A DNA stretch of 50,682 nt from Pseudorhizobium pelagicum (GTDB taxonomy: Bacteria; Pseudomonadota; Alphaproteobacteria; Rhizobiales; Rhizobiaceae): positions 1 through 50,682 of the forward strand of contig JOKI01000007.1 in NCBI GenBank assembly GCA_000722615.1. The letters run 5' to 3'. The position numbers and the translations under genes are program-made. Shown here piece by piece: positions 35,952 to 44,509 of this stretch. How positions within the stretch are numbered: position 1 is the first letter of the stretch; each line of letters begins with the position of its first letter. The notes beneath the pieces are model-generated. The model made no database searches, was not told where the DNA came from, and saw only the letters and a list, made by a program, of their open reading frames with translations.

Positions 35952-36634
35952 TCGTCCTCGGCGAGAAGATCCGGCCGCCGCTCGCGTGTGAGCTCCAGCG
36001 CCTGCCGGTGCCGCCACTTGTCGATCTCGGCATGGTTGCCGGAGGTCAAAACGGCGGGGATGTCGCGTCCTTCGAAGATCTGCGGTCGGGTGTAGTGCGG
36101 ATACTCCAGAAGTCCCTCCTCGAAGCTCTCATGGGTGCCTGAGAGCGCATTGCCCATGACGCCCGGCAGGATGCGCACGACCGCGTCGAGCAGCGTCAGC
36201 GCCGCCGGCTCGCCGCCGGAGAGGATGTAGTCGCCGATCGAGACCTCCTCGAGCTCGCGCGCATCGATCACGCGCTGGTCGACGCCCTCGAAGCGTCCGC
36301 AGACGATCACCACGCCCTCGCCGGCTGCCAGCTCCCGGACGCGCTTCTGGGTCAGCGGTCGCCCACGCGGGCTCATCAGCAGCCGCGGACGGGGATCGTC
36401 GGACGACACGTGATCGATCGCCCGGGCGAGGATGTCCGGCTTCAGCACCATGCCCGCGCCGCCGCCGGCCGGCGTGTCGTCGACCGTGCGGTGTCTGTCC
36501 TCGGCGAAATCCCGAATCTGCAACGGATCTATCGACCATTGGCCGCGCTCCAGCGCCTTGCCGGCGAGCGACAAGCCCAGGTGGCCGGGAAACATCTCCG
36601 GGTAGAGGGTGAGGATCGTGGCGCGAAAGGTCAC
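35933..36634 (-). CDS. trmD: tRNA (guanine-N1)-methyltransferase
   Basis: 233 residues from GTG 36634, giving the family start [17 protein letters not shown]; a GTG 36 bases upstream would overlap rimM by 29 bases. TrmD makes m1G37 in tRNA and prevents frameshifting. The SPOUT knot is seen in [50 protein letters not shown], followed by the C-terminal domain [32 protein letters not shown]. Order rpsP-rimM-trmD is the classic one; rplS is separated here by the TSUP gene. Confidence 0.92.
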   Translation of the reverse strand: MTFRATILTLYPEMFPGHLGLSLAGKALERGQWSIDPLQIRDFAEDRHRTVDDTPAGGGAGMVLKPDILARAIDHVSSDDPRPRLLMSPRGRPLTQKRVRELAAGEGVVIVCGRFEGVDQRVIDARELEEVSIGDYILSGGEPAALTLLDAVVRILPGVMGNALSGTHESFEEGLLEYPHYTRPQIFEGRDIPAVLTSGNHAEIDKWRHRQALELTRERRPDLLAEDDQPVTK

Positions 36635-36641
36635 GGGCGGT

Positions 36642-37208
36642 CTACCGCTCGCCTTCCGGCGGCTTGCCACGGCTCGTCTTTTCGTCCGGATCCTCGATCA
36701 GGCCCGCGGCACGGGGATCGATGACGATCCGTCCGCCTTCGAGATCGATCTCCAGGACGGCGGCCTCGGAAAAGGGGATGAGGGCGGGACGGCGTCCCGG
36801 CCCCTTCAGCTCGAGCAGGTCGCCGGCGCCGAAGTCGTAGACACCGCTCACCGTGCCGTAGCTCTTGCCGGTCTCATCGACCGCGTCGAGACCCTCGAGG
36901 TCCGCGTAATAGAACTCGTCGTCGTCGAGCTCGTCGTCCGACAGGTTCTCCCGCTCGACATAGAGCTCCAGGCCGGTCAGCGCCTCGGCGTCTTCGCGGC
37001 TGTTGACGCCGCGGAAGCGGACCACCACGACATTCTTGGCCTCGCGGATCTCCAGGATTTCGAAGACGCGGCCATCCTTGGCGTGGAGCTTGCCATAGTC
37101 GCCGAGCGTCATCGGCTCGGCCGTGTAGGAACGAACCCGCACCTCGCCGCGCAGGCCTTGTGCGGCGCCGATCGTCGCCATCAGGATCGGATGTTGGAGC
37201 TTGTTCAT
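36642..37208 (-). CDS. rimM: 16S rRNA processing protein RimM
   Basis: 188 residues from the ATG before [28 protein letters not shown], the family N-terminus. The PRC-barrel follows: [40 protein letters not shown] and [30 protein letters not shown]. RimM binds S19 and aids maturation of the 30S head. The tail [17 protein letters not shown] is a rhizobial extra. It lies 8 bases upstream of trmD. A terminator stands between rpsP and rimM. Confidence 0.93.
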   Translation of the reverse strand: MNKLQHPILMATIGAAQGLRGEVRVRSYTAEPMTLGDYGKLHAKDGRVFEILEIREAKNVVVVRFRGVNSREDAEALTGLELYVERENLSDDELDDDEFYYADLEGLDAVDETGKSYGTVSGVYDFGAGDLLELKGPGRRPALIPFSEAAVLEIDLEGGRIVIDPRAAGLIEDPDEKTSRGKPPEGER

Positions 37209-37264
37209 GCGTTCTTGTCCTGGACCATTCAGGGGCGCTTTTACTGGGAGTGCGGCCAAATGAA

Positions 37265-37300
37265 AACACAAAACGGGCGGCACGTCTCCGTGCCGCCCGT
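37265..37300 (-). terminator. Terminator after rpsP
   Basis: On the minus strand a perfect 12-bp stem, ACGGGCGGCACG with loop GAGA, followed by TTTGTGTTTT. It lies 25 bases after the rpsP stop, so most transcription should stop before rimM. Confidence 0.85.
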
Positions 37301-37324
37301 CCGCCGCCCGAAGCGGATTATCAA

Positions 37325-37702
37325 TTATTCGGCAGCAGCGGCTTCCGAAGCGGCAGCCTTGGCGTCTGCTTCCTTCTGGGCGCGCTCGGCGGTGCGTTCC
37401 TGGGCCTTCTTGCCCGGCTTTGCCTTTTCCGGGTTGTTCTTGGTCTCGCGCTGAGCGACGCCGGCTTCGGCGAGGAAGCGGAGAACGCGGTCCGTCGGCT
37501 GGGCGCCCTTGGCAATCCATTCCTGGATGCGCTCGAGGTTCAGTTCGACGCGGCTCGCGTTATCCTTCGGCAGCATCGGGTTCCAGTGGCCGACCTTCTC
37601 GAGGAAGCGGCCGTCGCGCGGGGCGCGGGCGTCGGCGATGACGACGTGGTAGTAGGGACGCTTCTTGGAACCGCCACGGGCGAGACGAATCTTCAGGGAC
37701 AT
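37325..37702 (-). CDS. rpsP: 30S ribosomal protein S16 with C-terminal extension
   Basis: 125 residues. Core [42 protein letters not shown] and [26 protein letters not shown] is standard S16; the last 45 residues are a Lys/Ala/Glu-rich tail, present in rhizobial S16 but not in E. coli (82 residues). It binds 16S rRNA early in 30S assembly. Located 38 bases after the chorismate-mutase-like gene. Confidence 0.95.
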   Translation of the reverse strand: MSLKIRLARGGSKKRPYYHVVIADARAPRDGRFLEKVGHWNPMLPKDNASRVELNLERIQEWIAKGAQPTDRVLRFLAEAGVAQRETKNNPEKAKPGKKAQERTAERAQKEADAKAAASEAAAAE

Positions 37703-37740
37703 TTTCTTACTCCTTGGGTCTTTGTATGGGCCGCCTGAGA

Positions 37741-38058
37741 TCAGGCGGACTGTTTGGTGCCGCCGTGCTCGGCAGCGATTGCTTCATGATGCCGGATGAC
37801 TTCCTTGATGACGAAGTTCAGGAACTTCTCGGCGAAATCCGGGTCCAGATGAGCGTCCTTCGCCAGGCGGCGAAGGCGTTCGATCTGGTATTCTTCGCGC
37901 GCCGGGTCCGCCGGCGGCAAATCGTAACGGGCCTTGAGGAGCCCGACTTCCTTGGTGCAGCGGAACCGTTCCGCCAGCATGTGCAGCAGTGCCGCGTCGA
38001 TGTTGTCGATCGACTGCCGGTAGCTCAACAGCTGTTCCTTGACGTCTTTCTCGGTCAT
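37741..38058 (-). CDS. Chorismate mutase, AroQ type
   Basis: 105 residues from the ATG with a GAGGGGGAG ribosome site 9 bases after the ffh stop. One AroQ helical domain: [82 protein letters not shown], with the expected Arg, Lys and Glu/Gln ligands in the R-K-V and E-Q positions. Converts chorismate to prephenate. Its place between ffh and rpsP is normal in Rhizobiales. Confidence 0.88.
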   Translation of the reverse strand: MTEKDVKEQLLSYRQSIDNIDAALLHMLAERFRCTKEVGLLKARYDLPPADPAREEYQIERLRRLAKDAHLDPDFAEKFLNFVIKEVIRHHEAIAAEHGGTKQSA

Positions 38059-38066
38059 GCTCCCCC

Positions 38067-39638
38067 TCACTTCTTCTTCGGCATGCCGGGCAGGCCCGGG
38101 AAACCGCCGCCGAGGCCAGGAAGGCCTCCGCCCATGCCGCCACCGGGCAGGCCGGGCATGGAGCCCGGCTTGAAGCCCGCGGCTTCCGCCTGCTTCTGCA
38201 GGGCCTCGAGCTGCTTCGGATCGAGCTTGGAAAGATCGGGCATGCCGCCCATTCCCGGCATTCCACCGCCCATGCCGCCCAAACCCATCTTGCCGGCAAG
38301 GCCGCCCATCATCTGCTTCATCATGCCGCCGCCCTTGCCCTTGCCGCCCATGGCTTTCATCATGTCGGCCATCTGGCGGTGCATTTTTAGCAGCTTGTTG
38401 ATCTCGGCGGCATCGGTGCCGGAGCCGGCGGCGATGCGCTTCTTGCGGGAATGCTTGAGCATATCCGGGTTGGCGCGCTCGGCCTTGGTCATTGACTGGA
38501 TGATGGCGATCTGGCGGCCGAACAGCTTGTCGTTGAGGCCCGCGGCGGCCATCTTGTCCTTCATGCCGGCCATGCCGGGCATCATTCCCATGATGCCGCC
38601 CATGCCACCCATCGACTGCATCTGGCGCAGCTGGTCGGCCAAGTCGTTCAGGTCGAACTTGCCCTTGGCCATCTTCTCGGCCATGGCGCGCGCCTTGTCG
38701 GCGTCGATGTTTTCCGAGGCCCGCTCGACCAGCGAGACGATGTCGCCCATGCCGAGGATGCGGTCGGCGATGCGGCGAGGATGGAATTCCTCCATCTCCG
38801 ACATCTTTTCGCCCGTACCGATCAGCTTGATCGGCTTGCCGGTGACGGCGCGCATGGACAGCGCCGCACCGCCGCGGCCGTCGCCGTCCATGCGGGTCAG
38901 CACGAGGCCGGTGATGCCGACGCGTTCGTCGAAGTTGCGGGCGAGGTTGACGGCGTCCTGGCCGGTCAGCGCATCGGCGACCAGCAGGATCTCGTGTGGG
39001 TTGGCGCGCCGCTTGATCTCGGCCATCTCGGCCATCAGCGGTTCGTCGATATGGGTGCGGCCTGCGGTGTCGAGGATGACGACGTCGTGGCCGCCGAGCT
39101 TGGCCGCCTGAACGGCGCGGGCGGCAATATCGGTCGGCGACTGGCCGGCGATGATCGGCAGCGTGTCGACACCGGTCTGGGCGCCGAGCTGGCGCAGCTG
39201 TTCCTGGGCGGCCGGGCGGCGCGTGTCGAGCGACGCCATCAGCACCTTCTTGCGATCGCGATCGGTCAGCCGCTTGGCAATCTTGCCGGTCGTCGTGGTC
39301 TTGCCCGATCCCTGCAGGCCGACCATCATGATGACGACCGGCGAGGGCGCATGCAGGTCGATGCCGACGCCTTCGGCGCCCAGCATCTCGACGAGCTCGT
39401 CATGGACGATCTTGACGACCATCTGGCCGGGCTTGATCGACTTCACGACGTCGGCGCCGACCGCCTTTTCGCGGACTCGATCGGTAAAGGAACGGACGAC
39501 TTCCAGCGCGACGTCCGCTTCCAGGAGCGCACGGCGAACCTCGCGCAGGGCGGCGGAGACATCCGCCTCGCTCAGCGCGCCACGGCCGGTCAGTCCATTC
39601 AGAATGGAGCCAAGACGGTCCTGGAGGTTTTCGAACAT
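38067..39638 (-). CDS. ffh: Signal recognition particle protein Ffh
   Basis: 523 residues from the ATG before FENLQDRLGSILNGLTG; the longer open frame (36 more residues) is not family-like. N-domain, then G-domain with GLQGSGKTTTTGKIA, DTRRPAA, DTAGRTHID and TRMDGDGRGGAALS, then a Met-rich M-domain (RQMQSMGGMGGIMGMMPGMAG) and a long Gly/Met/Pro tail. Ffh binds signal sequences and 4.5S RNA and docks on FtsY, also in this window. A terminator-like element lies about 84 bases upstream of the start. Confidence 0.95.
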   Translation of the reverse strand: MFENLQDRLGSILNGLTGRGALSEADVSAALREVRRALLEADVALEVVRSFTDRVREKAVGADVVKSIKPGQMVVKIVHDELVEMLGAEGVGIDLHAPSPVVIMMVGLQGSGKTTTTGKIAKRLTDRDRKKVLMASLDTRRPAAQEQLRQLGAQTGVDTLPIIAGQSPTDIAARAVQAAKLGGHDVVILDTAGRTHIDEPLMAEMAEIKRRANPHEILLVADALTGQDAVNLARNFDERVGITGLVLTRMDGDGRGGAALSMRAVTGKPIKLIGTGEKMSEMEEFHPRRIADRILGMGDIVSLVERASENIDADKARAMAEKMAKGKFDLNDLADQLRQMQSMGGMGGIMGMMPGMAGMKDKMAAAGLNDKLFGRQIAIIQSMTKAERANPDMLKHSRKKRIAAGSGTDAAEINKLLKMHRQMADMMKAMGGKGKGGGMMKQMMGGLAGKMGLGGMGGGMPGMGGMPDLSKLDPKQLEALQKQAEAAGFKPGSMPGLPGGGMGGGLPGLGGGFPGLPGMPKKK

Positions 39639-39721
39639 TGCTTCTTCCTTCTTCGCTTCCGGGGATATCGGAAACGTCGTCATCCGCGCCGGCAAAAGCA
39701 AGACGCCCGCGAGCGGGCAAA

Positions 39722-39759
39722 GCCAAAAAGCACCCGAGGGCGCCATGCGCTGTCGGGTG
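39722..39759 (-). terminator. Terminator-like hairpin in the ffh leader
   Basis: On the minus strand ACACCCGA and TCGGGTG form a 7-bp stem (39759-39753 with 39737-39731) around a loop that holds a further GCGCATGGCGC hairpin, then CTTTTTGGC. It could end a small RNA or attenuate ffh. A second hairpin, GCCCG-CTCG-CGGGC (39718-39705), follows. Confidence 0.45.
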
Positions 39760-39892
39760 TTGACCTCCGGGCTCAGTAAATTCGGCCCCGGTCGGCGGCT
39801 CCAAGTCTTGTCACTTGTCAGCAGATGCGGCGGATAAACAGGAAAAGGGGGCGGGAGTCAAGGCAGGCGAGGTTGGATCATTGAGGGTTGCA

Positions 39893-39924
39893 TGAATATG
39901 CGGACATGTTAAATTGAATATTCG
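39893..39924 (+). promoter_or_regulatory. Direct repeat ahead of vapBC, candidate operator
   Basis: TGAATATGCG at 39893 and TGAATATTCG at 39915 repeat with a 22-base shift (two helical turns); the second contains the palindrome GAATATTC. It lies within 55 bases of vapB, where toxin-antitoxin autoregulators bind. Confidence 0.4.
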
Positions 39925-39947
39925 TCACCATTGAAGGCGATAAGGCA

Positions 39948-40193
39948 ATGTCCCTCTATATCCGTGATGCCAAGGTGAACCAGCTCGCTGATGAACTCAT
40001 GCACCGGCTCGGCACCAAAACCAAGACTGAAGCGGTACGTGTAGCGCTCGAGAACGAGCTCGAACGCGTAGGCCCGGAAGAGACAATGCAGGAACGTGTC
40101 CGAAAAATCCAGGATCAGGTCGCCGCCAGAATGGGACCGCATCCCGTAGAGTTCGACCAGAAAGCCTATATGGACGAGATGTGGGAAGACTGA
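39948..40193 (+). CDS. vapB: VapB-type antitoxin
   Basis: 81 residues, small and acidic at the C-terminus. MSLYIRDAKVNQLADELMHRLGTKTKTEAVRVALENELERV is the ribbon-helix-helix type DNA-binding part found in VapB/PSK-like antitoxins of rhizobia, and the tail (MGPHPVEFDQKAYMDEMWED) is the toxin-binding part. The stop overlaps the toxin ATG by one base. It represses its own promoter as a rule; the direct repeat upstream is the likely operator. Confidence 0.88.
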   Translation: MSLYIRDAKVNQLADELMHRLGTKTKTEAVRVALENELERVGPEETMQERVRKIQDQVAARMGPHPVEFDQKAYMDEMWED

Positions 40194-40630
40194 TGTTCCT
40201 GGATGCTTCCGCAGTGGTCGCCATCATGACGCGAGAAACGGAAGCGGCCGCTTTACTTGCCAAGATAGAAGCTTCTCGAAGTTCCATTCATTATTCATCG
40301 CTCACCGTGTTTGAAGCAGTCATCGCGATTGCCCGCAAAACCGCAATCAGTCTCTACGGGGATCAGCGGCCTACGCCGCCGAAGGTCATCGAGGAAGCAC
40401 AGGCAGATGTCGATCGCTTTCTGAACAGCATCGGAGCCGTGGAGATTGCGCTTTCAGCAGGTCTCCACGCCACCGCTCTGGATGCAGCGAAAGGGTATGG
40501 TCGCTTCGTCGGCCACCCCGCCAGGCTCAACTTCGGCGACTGCTTCTCTTATGCCGCGGCGCGATCGCTGAAGGCGCCCCTGCTCTTCGTCGGCGACGAC
40601 TTCGCCAGGACCGACATCGAGATCGCGTGA
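40193..40630 (+). CDS. vapC: VapC-type PIN ribonuclease toxin
   Basis: 145 residues from ATG overlapping the vapB stop. PIN residues Asp4 (FLDASAVV), Glu41 (LTVFEAVIA), Asp116 (NFGDCFSYA) and Asp135 (FVGDDFART) are all present, so the nuclease should be active. VapC toxins cut specific tRNA or rRNA; the target is unknown here. A GTG 12 bases upstream exists but would overlap vapB further. The pair is complete and sits between ffh and a metallo-hydrolase gene. Confidence 0.9.
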   Translation: MFLDASAVVAIMTRETEAAALLAKIEASRSSIHYSSLTVFEAVIAIARKTAISLYGDQRPTPPKVIEEAQADVDRFLNSIGAVEIALSAGLHATALDAAKGYGRFVGHPARLNFGDCFSYAAARSLKAPLLFVGDDFARTDIEIA

Positions 40631-40694
40631 TCGTGTAACTTTGCCATTAGGACGGGTCCTCCCCTTCGCACGCGCATCCTGCTACATACACCGC

Positions 40695-41777
40695 ATGAAT
40701 CGTCGCAATTTTCTCAGATGGTCCGGTCTCGCAGCCCTCGCCGCACTTGCGGGCGGCGTCACGGCAAGGAGTGCCATGGCCGGCAACAAGTATTACACCG
40801 GGCCCGTCAGCGATCACTTCGACGGCAAGGTCTTCTTCAATCCGGGTGGCGAAGAGCCCGGCGGGTTCGCCAACCTGATCCGCTGGAAGCTCGGCGGCAA
40901 CAACAAGGCCTGGCCGGAAAGCTTCCCGAGCCCCTTCCCGCAGGCCGTTCCGGAAAAACGCGTCGCCGGTGACCGGATGTCAGTCACCATGGTCGGCCAT
41001 GCCTCTTTCCTGATCCAGGCAGCGGGCTTGAACATCCTGACCGATCCGGTCTGGGACGAACGCGCCAGCCCGGTCCGCTTTGCCGGGCCGAAGCGCGTCA
41101 ACCAGCCCGGCATCACCATGGGCGACCTGCCGCCGATCGACATCGTCATCGTCACCCACAATCACTACGACCACATGGACCTGGAGACGCTCTGGGTGCT
41201 GCAGGGGCGCGACAAGCCGCAGTTCGTGACGCCGCTCGGCAATGACGACATCATCCGTTCGCGTCTCGCTGATGCCCGGATCGACGTCATGGACTGGGGC
41301 GGCCTGCTGGAGGTCGGGGGCGGCGTCGCTCTGCATTGCGAGCCCTGCCACCACTGGTCGGCGCGCGGTCTCAACGATCGCCGGATGGCGCTCTGGGCCG
41401 CCTTCGTCATCGAGACGCCGGCCGGCAAGATCTATCACGTCGGCGATACGGGCTTTCACAGCGGCATCAACTACCGCGCGGCGCGCGAAAAACATGGCAG
41501 CTTCCGCCTCGCCAACCTGCCCTTCGGCGCCTATGAGCCGCAATGGTTCATGAAGGCGCAGCACCAGAACCCGGACGAGGCGGTGGAGGGCATGCTGCTC
41601 TGCAATGCAGCCCATGTGGCCGGCCACCACTGGGGCACCTTCAAGCTGACCGACGAGGGTATCGAAGAGCCGGTGGTCGCCCTTCATGCGGCGCTCGATG
41701 CGCGCAACCTGCCGCGTGAACGCTTCCGGCCGATGCGGCCGGGCGAGGTTTTCGAGGTGCCTGCGGCAACAGCGTGA
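40695..41777 (+). CDS. Tat-exported MBL-fold hydrolase (NAPE-PLD/UlaG-like)
   Basis: 360 residues from the ATG before NRRNFLRWSGLAALAALAGG, a twin-arginine signal. The metallo-beta-lactamase fold shows VTMVGHASFLIQAAGLNILTDPVWDERASP, the metal motif THNHYDHMD, CEPCHHWSARGLNDR, GDTGFHSG and AHVAGHHWGTFKL. The pattern with VGHASFLIQ and the WSARG motif is that of the NAPE-PLD-like branch, lipid phosphodiesterases or related hydrolases. Substrate unknown; the exported form suggests a periplasmic role. Confidence 0.85.
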   Translation: MNRRNFLRWSGLAALAALAGGVTARSAMAGNKYYTGPVSDHFDGKVFFNPGGEEPGGFANLIRWKLGGNNKAWPESFPSPFPQAVPEKRVAGDRMSVTMVGHASFLIQAAGLNILTDPVWDERASPVRFAGPKRVNQPGITMGDLPPIDIVIVTHNHYDHMDLETLWVLQGRDKPQFVTPLGNDDIIRSRLADARIDVMDWGGLLEVGGGVALHCEPCHHWSARGLNDRRMALWAAFVIETPAGKIYHVGDTGFHSGINYRAAREKHGSFRLANLPFGAYEPQWFMKAQHQNPDEAVEGMLLCNAAHVAGHHWGTFKLTDEGIEEPVVALHAALDARNLPRERFRPMRPGEVFEVPAATA

Positions 41778-42326
41778 TTTGGCGACGGAGAGGCCGTTTT
41801 TGCATCCCTGCCCCAAGCAGTTCAACCACTTAGCGCAGTTCAGATTCACATCTTGCGAAGCGGAGCGAAGATATGTCGGCCTCCGCCGCCGGAGTGTTTC
41901 GCGAGACGTTCGCGGGCAGGCGGGAGCCGGCGCCCTGTCTCGATGCCGTAACGTGCGGTGAGAGGCAGGGAGGCGGAAGTCATGGCGGTGGCGTCGCAAG
42001 ATGCCACTTCCTATCAAGTCTCCCCCGGGTCGCCAGGCCCGGTTCGGTTTAGCCGTGCAAGTGCGAAACTGTTTCGCACGCAGCGAGACGAGACGACTGC
42101 CTGTAGGGACCGGAAGTCCCGAAAGAACGCCGAAGGCCACGCACATGCGGAGCCACACTTACATACTTTGAGAGGTTTCGCATGTGCGTGGGCTCTCCTT
42201 GGACCTCATCTCCAACCGCACCGGCTTCCGGCAGCGGAGGCTCTGCGTGTCCGCACTCTGGTAATTATCCGTGGTTTCCGCCATATACGGCGGCGAATGG
42301 GCAGGTACCCAACGGGATCGAAGGCG
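41778..42326. other. Intergenic region of 549 bases with structured segment
   Basis: No protein-like frame is present. The central part (41963-42191) has a series of hairpins listed as a separate entry. The stretch 42240-42326 holds a short CCGCC-ATATA-CGGCGG hairpin near 42278-42294 and leads into dapF. No standard promoter was identified. Confidence 0.5.
41963..42191 (+). ncRNA. Structured RNA candidate upstream of dapF
   Basis: Inverted repeats in order: AGGCA (41963) with TGCCT (42098) closing the block; GGGAG/CTCCC (41968, 42020); GGAA/TTCC (41975, 42008); an 8-bp stem with GCAA tetraloop (41988-42007); CCGGGT/GCCCGG (42025-42042); an 8-bp GTGCGAAA stem with loop CTG (42061-42079); GGGAC/GTCCC (42106-42120); and a perfect 13-bp stem (42137-42149 with 42179-42191). 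It resembles no RNA family I can name. It could be a dapF leader or an independent small RNA on either strand. Confidence 0.45.
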
Positions 42327-43229
42327 ATGGCGGATCAGGTCGAATTTGCGAAGATGAACGGGCTTGGTAACAAGATCCTCGTCGTCGACATGCGCGGCCG
42401 CGCGGACACGGTAACGCCTCAAGCGGCGATCGCCCTGAATGCCGATCCTGCCACGCAATTCGACCAGATCATGGCGATCCATGATCCGAAGGCGCAAGGC
42501 ACCGATGCCTGGATCGACATCCTGAACTCAGACGGCTCGAAGGCCCAGGCCTGCGGCAACGGCACCCGCTGCGTCGTGCAGGCGCTGGCCGCGGAGACGG
42601 GCCGCAAGACCTTCACCTTCCAGACCGTAGCCGGCATCCTGAATGCGGTCGAACATGACGACGGCACGATTTCGGTGGACATGGGCAAGCCGGTCTTTGC
42701 CTGGGACCGCATTCCGCTGGCGGAGGAATTCTTCGACACGAGCCGGATCGAGCTGCAGATCGGCCCGATCGATGCGCCCGTCCTGCATTCGCCCTCGGTG
42801 ATGTCGATGGGCAATCCACACGCCGTCTTCTGGGTCGACCGCGATCCGATGGATTTCGACCTCGAACGCTTTGGGCCGCTCCTGGAAAACCATCCGATGT
42901 TTCCGGAAAAGGCCAATATCACGCTGGCGCAAGTGACCTCCGAGGCAGGGCTGCGCACCCGCACCTGGGAACGCGGCGCCGGTCTGACGCTGGCCTGCGG
43001 GTCGGCCGCCTGCGCCGCCGCCGTGTCGGCTGCCCGCACCGGCCGCACGGGCCGCGCCGTCACCATCGACGTTGCCTCCAGCCCGATCCGCCAGCCGCTG
43101 GTGATCGACTGGCGCGCCGACGATCACGTCGTGATGACGGGGCCTGCGGAATGGGAGTGGTCGGGCAAGCTCGATCCCCGCACCGGCGGCTTCACGCGCG
43201 AGGTCGTGCCGGAGGCACAGGTCCATTGA
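42327..43229 (+). CDS. dapF: Diaminopimelate epimerase
   Basis: 300 residues from the ATG before [20 protein letters not shown]; the frame upstream is not protein-like. Both catalytic cysteines are present, Cys76 in ACGNGTRC and Cys224 in LACGSAACA, the two bases that interconvert LL- and meso-diaminopimelate for lysine and peptidoglycan. Other marks: [14 protein letters not shown] and [11 protein letters not shown]. Overlaps mtaB by 4 bases, so the dapF-mtaB-ftsY unit is likely one operon. The upstream region may hold an RNA element. Confidence 0.95.
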   Translation: MADQVEFAKMNGLGNKILVVDMRGRADTVTPQAAIALNADPATQFDQIMAIHDPKAQGTDAWIDILNSDGSKAQACGNGTRCVVQALAAETGRKTFTFQTVAGILNAVEHDDGTISVDMGKPVFAWDRIPLAEEFFDTSRIELQIGPIDAPVLHSPSVMSMGNPHAVFWVDRDPMDFDLERFGPLLENHPMFPEKANITLAQVTSEAGLRTRTWERGAGLTLACGSAACAAAVSAARTGRTGRAVTIDVASSPIRQPLVIDWRADDHVVMTGPAEWEWSGKLDPRTGGFTREVVPEAQVH

Positions 43230-44500
43230 GCGGTGTCGACGTCATCACCTTCGGTTGCCGGCTCAATACCTATGAGTCGGAAGTGATGCGGGTCGAGGCG
43301 GAACAGGCGGGGCTCGACAATGCGATCCTCGTCAACACCTGCGCCGTCACCGGCGAAGCCGTGCGGCAGGCACGGCAGGCGATCCGCCGGGCGCGGCGCA
43401 ACAAGCCGCATGCCCGCATTATCGTCACAGGTTGCGCCGCCCAGACCGAAAGCGCCACATTCGCCGAGATGGCGGAAGTGGATGCGGTTCTCGGCAACGA
43501 GGAAAAGCTGACGCGCACCTCCTACCGCGCACTGCCCGACTTCGGCGTCTCGGCGGAAGAAAAGCTGCGCGTCAACGACATCATGAGCGTCACGGAGACC
43601 GCGCCGCAGATGGTTCGTCACATCGACGGGCATGTGCGGGCCTTCCTCCAGGTTCAGAACGGCTGCGATCACCGCTGCACCTTCTGCATCATCCCCTATG
43701 GCCGCGGCAATTCCCGCTCCGTGCCCATGGGGGCGGTGGTTGACCAGGCGCGCCAGCTGGTGGAGAGCGGCTACCGCGAGATCGTGCTGACGGGCGTCGA
43801 TGCCACGAGCTACGGGACTGACCTTCCCGGCCAACCCTCGCTCGGCGTCCTCGCCAAGACCATCCTGAAGCAGGTGCCGGAGATCCTGCGGCTGCGCCTC
43901 TCTTCGATCGACAGCATCGAGGCCGACGACCATCTGTGGGACCTGATCGCCGACGAGCCGCGCTTCATGCCGCATCTGCATCTGTCGCTGCAGCACGGCG
44001 ACGACCTGATCCTGAAGCGCATGAAGCGCCGCCATTCACGCGCCGATGCGCTCGCCTTTGTGGATCAGGCCCGGCGTCTGCGGCCCGACATCACCTTCGG
44101 CGCGGACATGATCGCCGGCTTTCCGACCGAAACGGAGGAGATGGCGGAGAATGCCGCGACGCTCGCGGAAGAGGCCGGCATCTCCTTCCTGCACGTCTTC
44201 CCCTATAGCCCGAGGCCCGGCACTCCGGCTGCCCGCATGCCGCAGCTCGACAGGCGACTGGTCAAGGAGCGCGCGGCGCGCTTGAGGGCATGCGGCGAGG
44301 CTGTTTTACGCCGGCACCTTGACCGGATGGTCGGAACGCAACAGATGATCCTTATGGAGAACACCGGTTTCGCCCACACGGAGAATTTTTCCCTGGTGGC
44401 GGCGCCGGGGCTCAAGCCCCGCGATCTGAAGCGGGTGACGATTACCGGCCATAATGGCCGGCATCTCGAAATGCGGCTTGCGACCGCGCAGGCTGCGTAA
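43226..44500 (+). CDS. mtaB: tRNA t6A37 methylthiotransferase MtaB
   Basis: 424 residues from TTG 43226, overlapping the dapF stop as TTGA, with GGAGG upstream. Radical SAM MTTase: N-terminal UPF0004 domain with [31 protein letters not shown] and VTGCAAQTE (three cluster cysteines), then [17 protein letters not shown] (CX3CX2C radical SAM cluster), [10 protein letters not shown], and a C-terminal TRAM-like part. Converts t6A to ms2t6A at position 37 of tRNAs reading ANN codons. Confidence 0.92.
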   Translation: MSGVDVITFGCRLNTYESEVMRVEAEQAGLDNAILVNTCAVTGEAVRQARQAIRRARRNKPHARIIVTGCAAQTESATFAEMAEVDAVLGNEEKLTRTSYRALPDFGVSAEEKLRVNDIMSVTETAPQMVRHIDGHVRAFLQVQNGCDHRCTFCIIPYGRGNSRSVPMGAVVDQARQLVESGYREIVLTGVDATSYGTDLPGQPSLGVLAKTILKQVPEILRLRLSSIDSIEADDHLWDLIADEPRFMPHLHLSLQHGDDLILKRMKRRHSRADALAFVDQARRLRPDITFGADMIAGFPTETEEMAENAATLAEEAGISFLHVFPYSPRPGTPAARMPQLDRRLVKERAARLRACGEAVLRRHLDRMVGTQQMILMENTGFAHTENFSLVAAPGLKPRDLKRVTITGHNGRHLEMRLATAQAA

Positions 44501-44509
44501 GGATACCAC

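Noticed and set aside
42121..42140. GCCGAAGG similar to the glycine riboswitch core
   Set aside because: The surrounding conserved stems and the paired core elements of that riboswitch are missing and the downstream gene is not glycine-related.
41958..42326. Upstream in-frame extension of dapF (123 residues)
   Set aside because: Non-protein-like composition, no ribosome site, and it spans the hairpin block; DapF proteins start at the chosen ATG.
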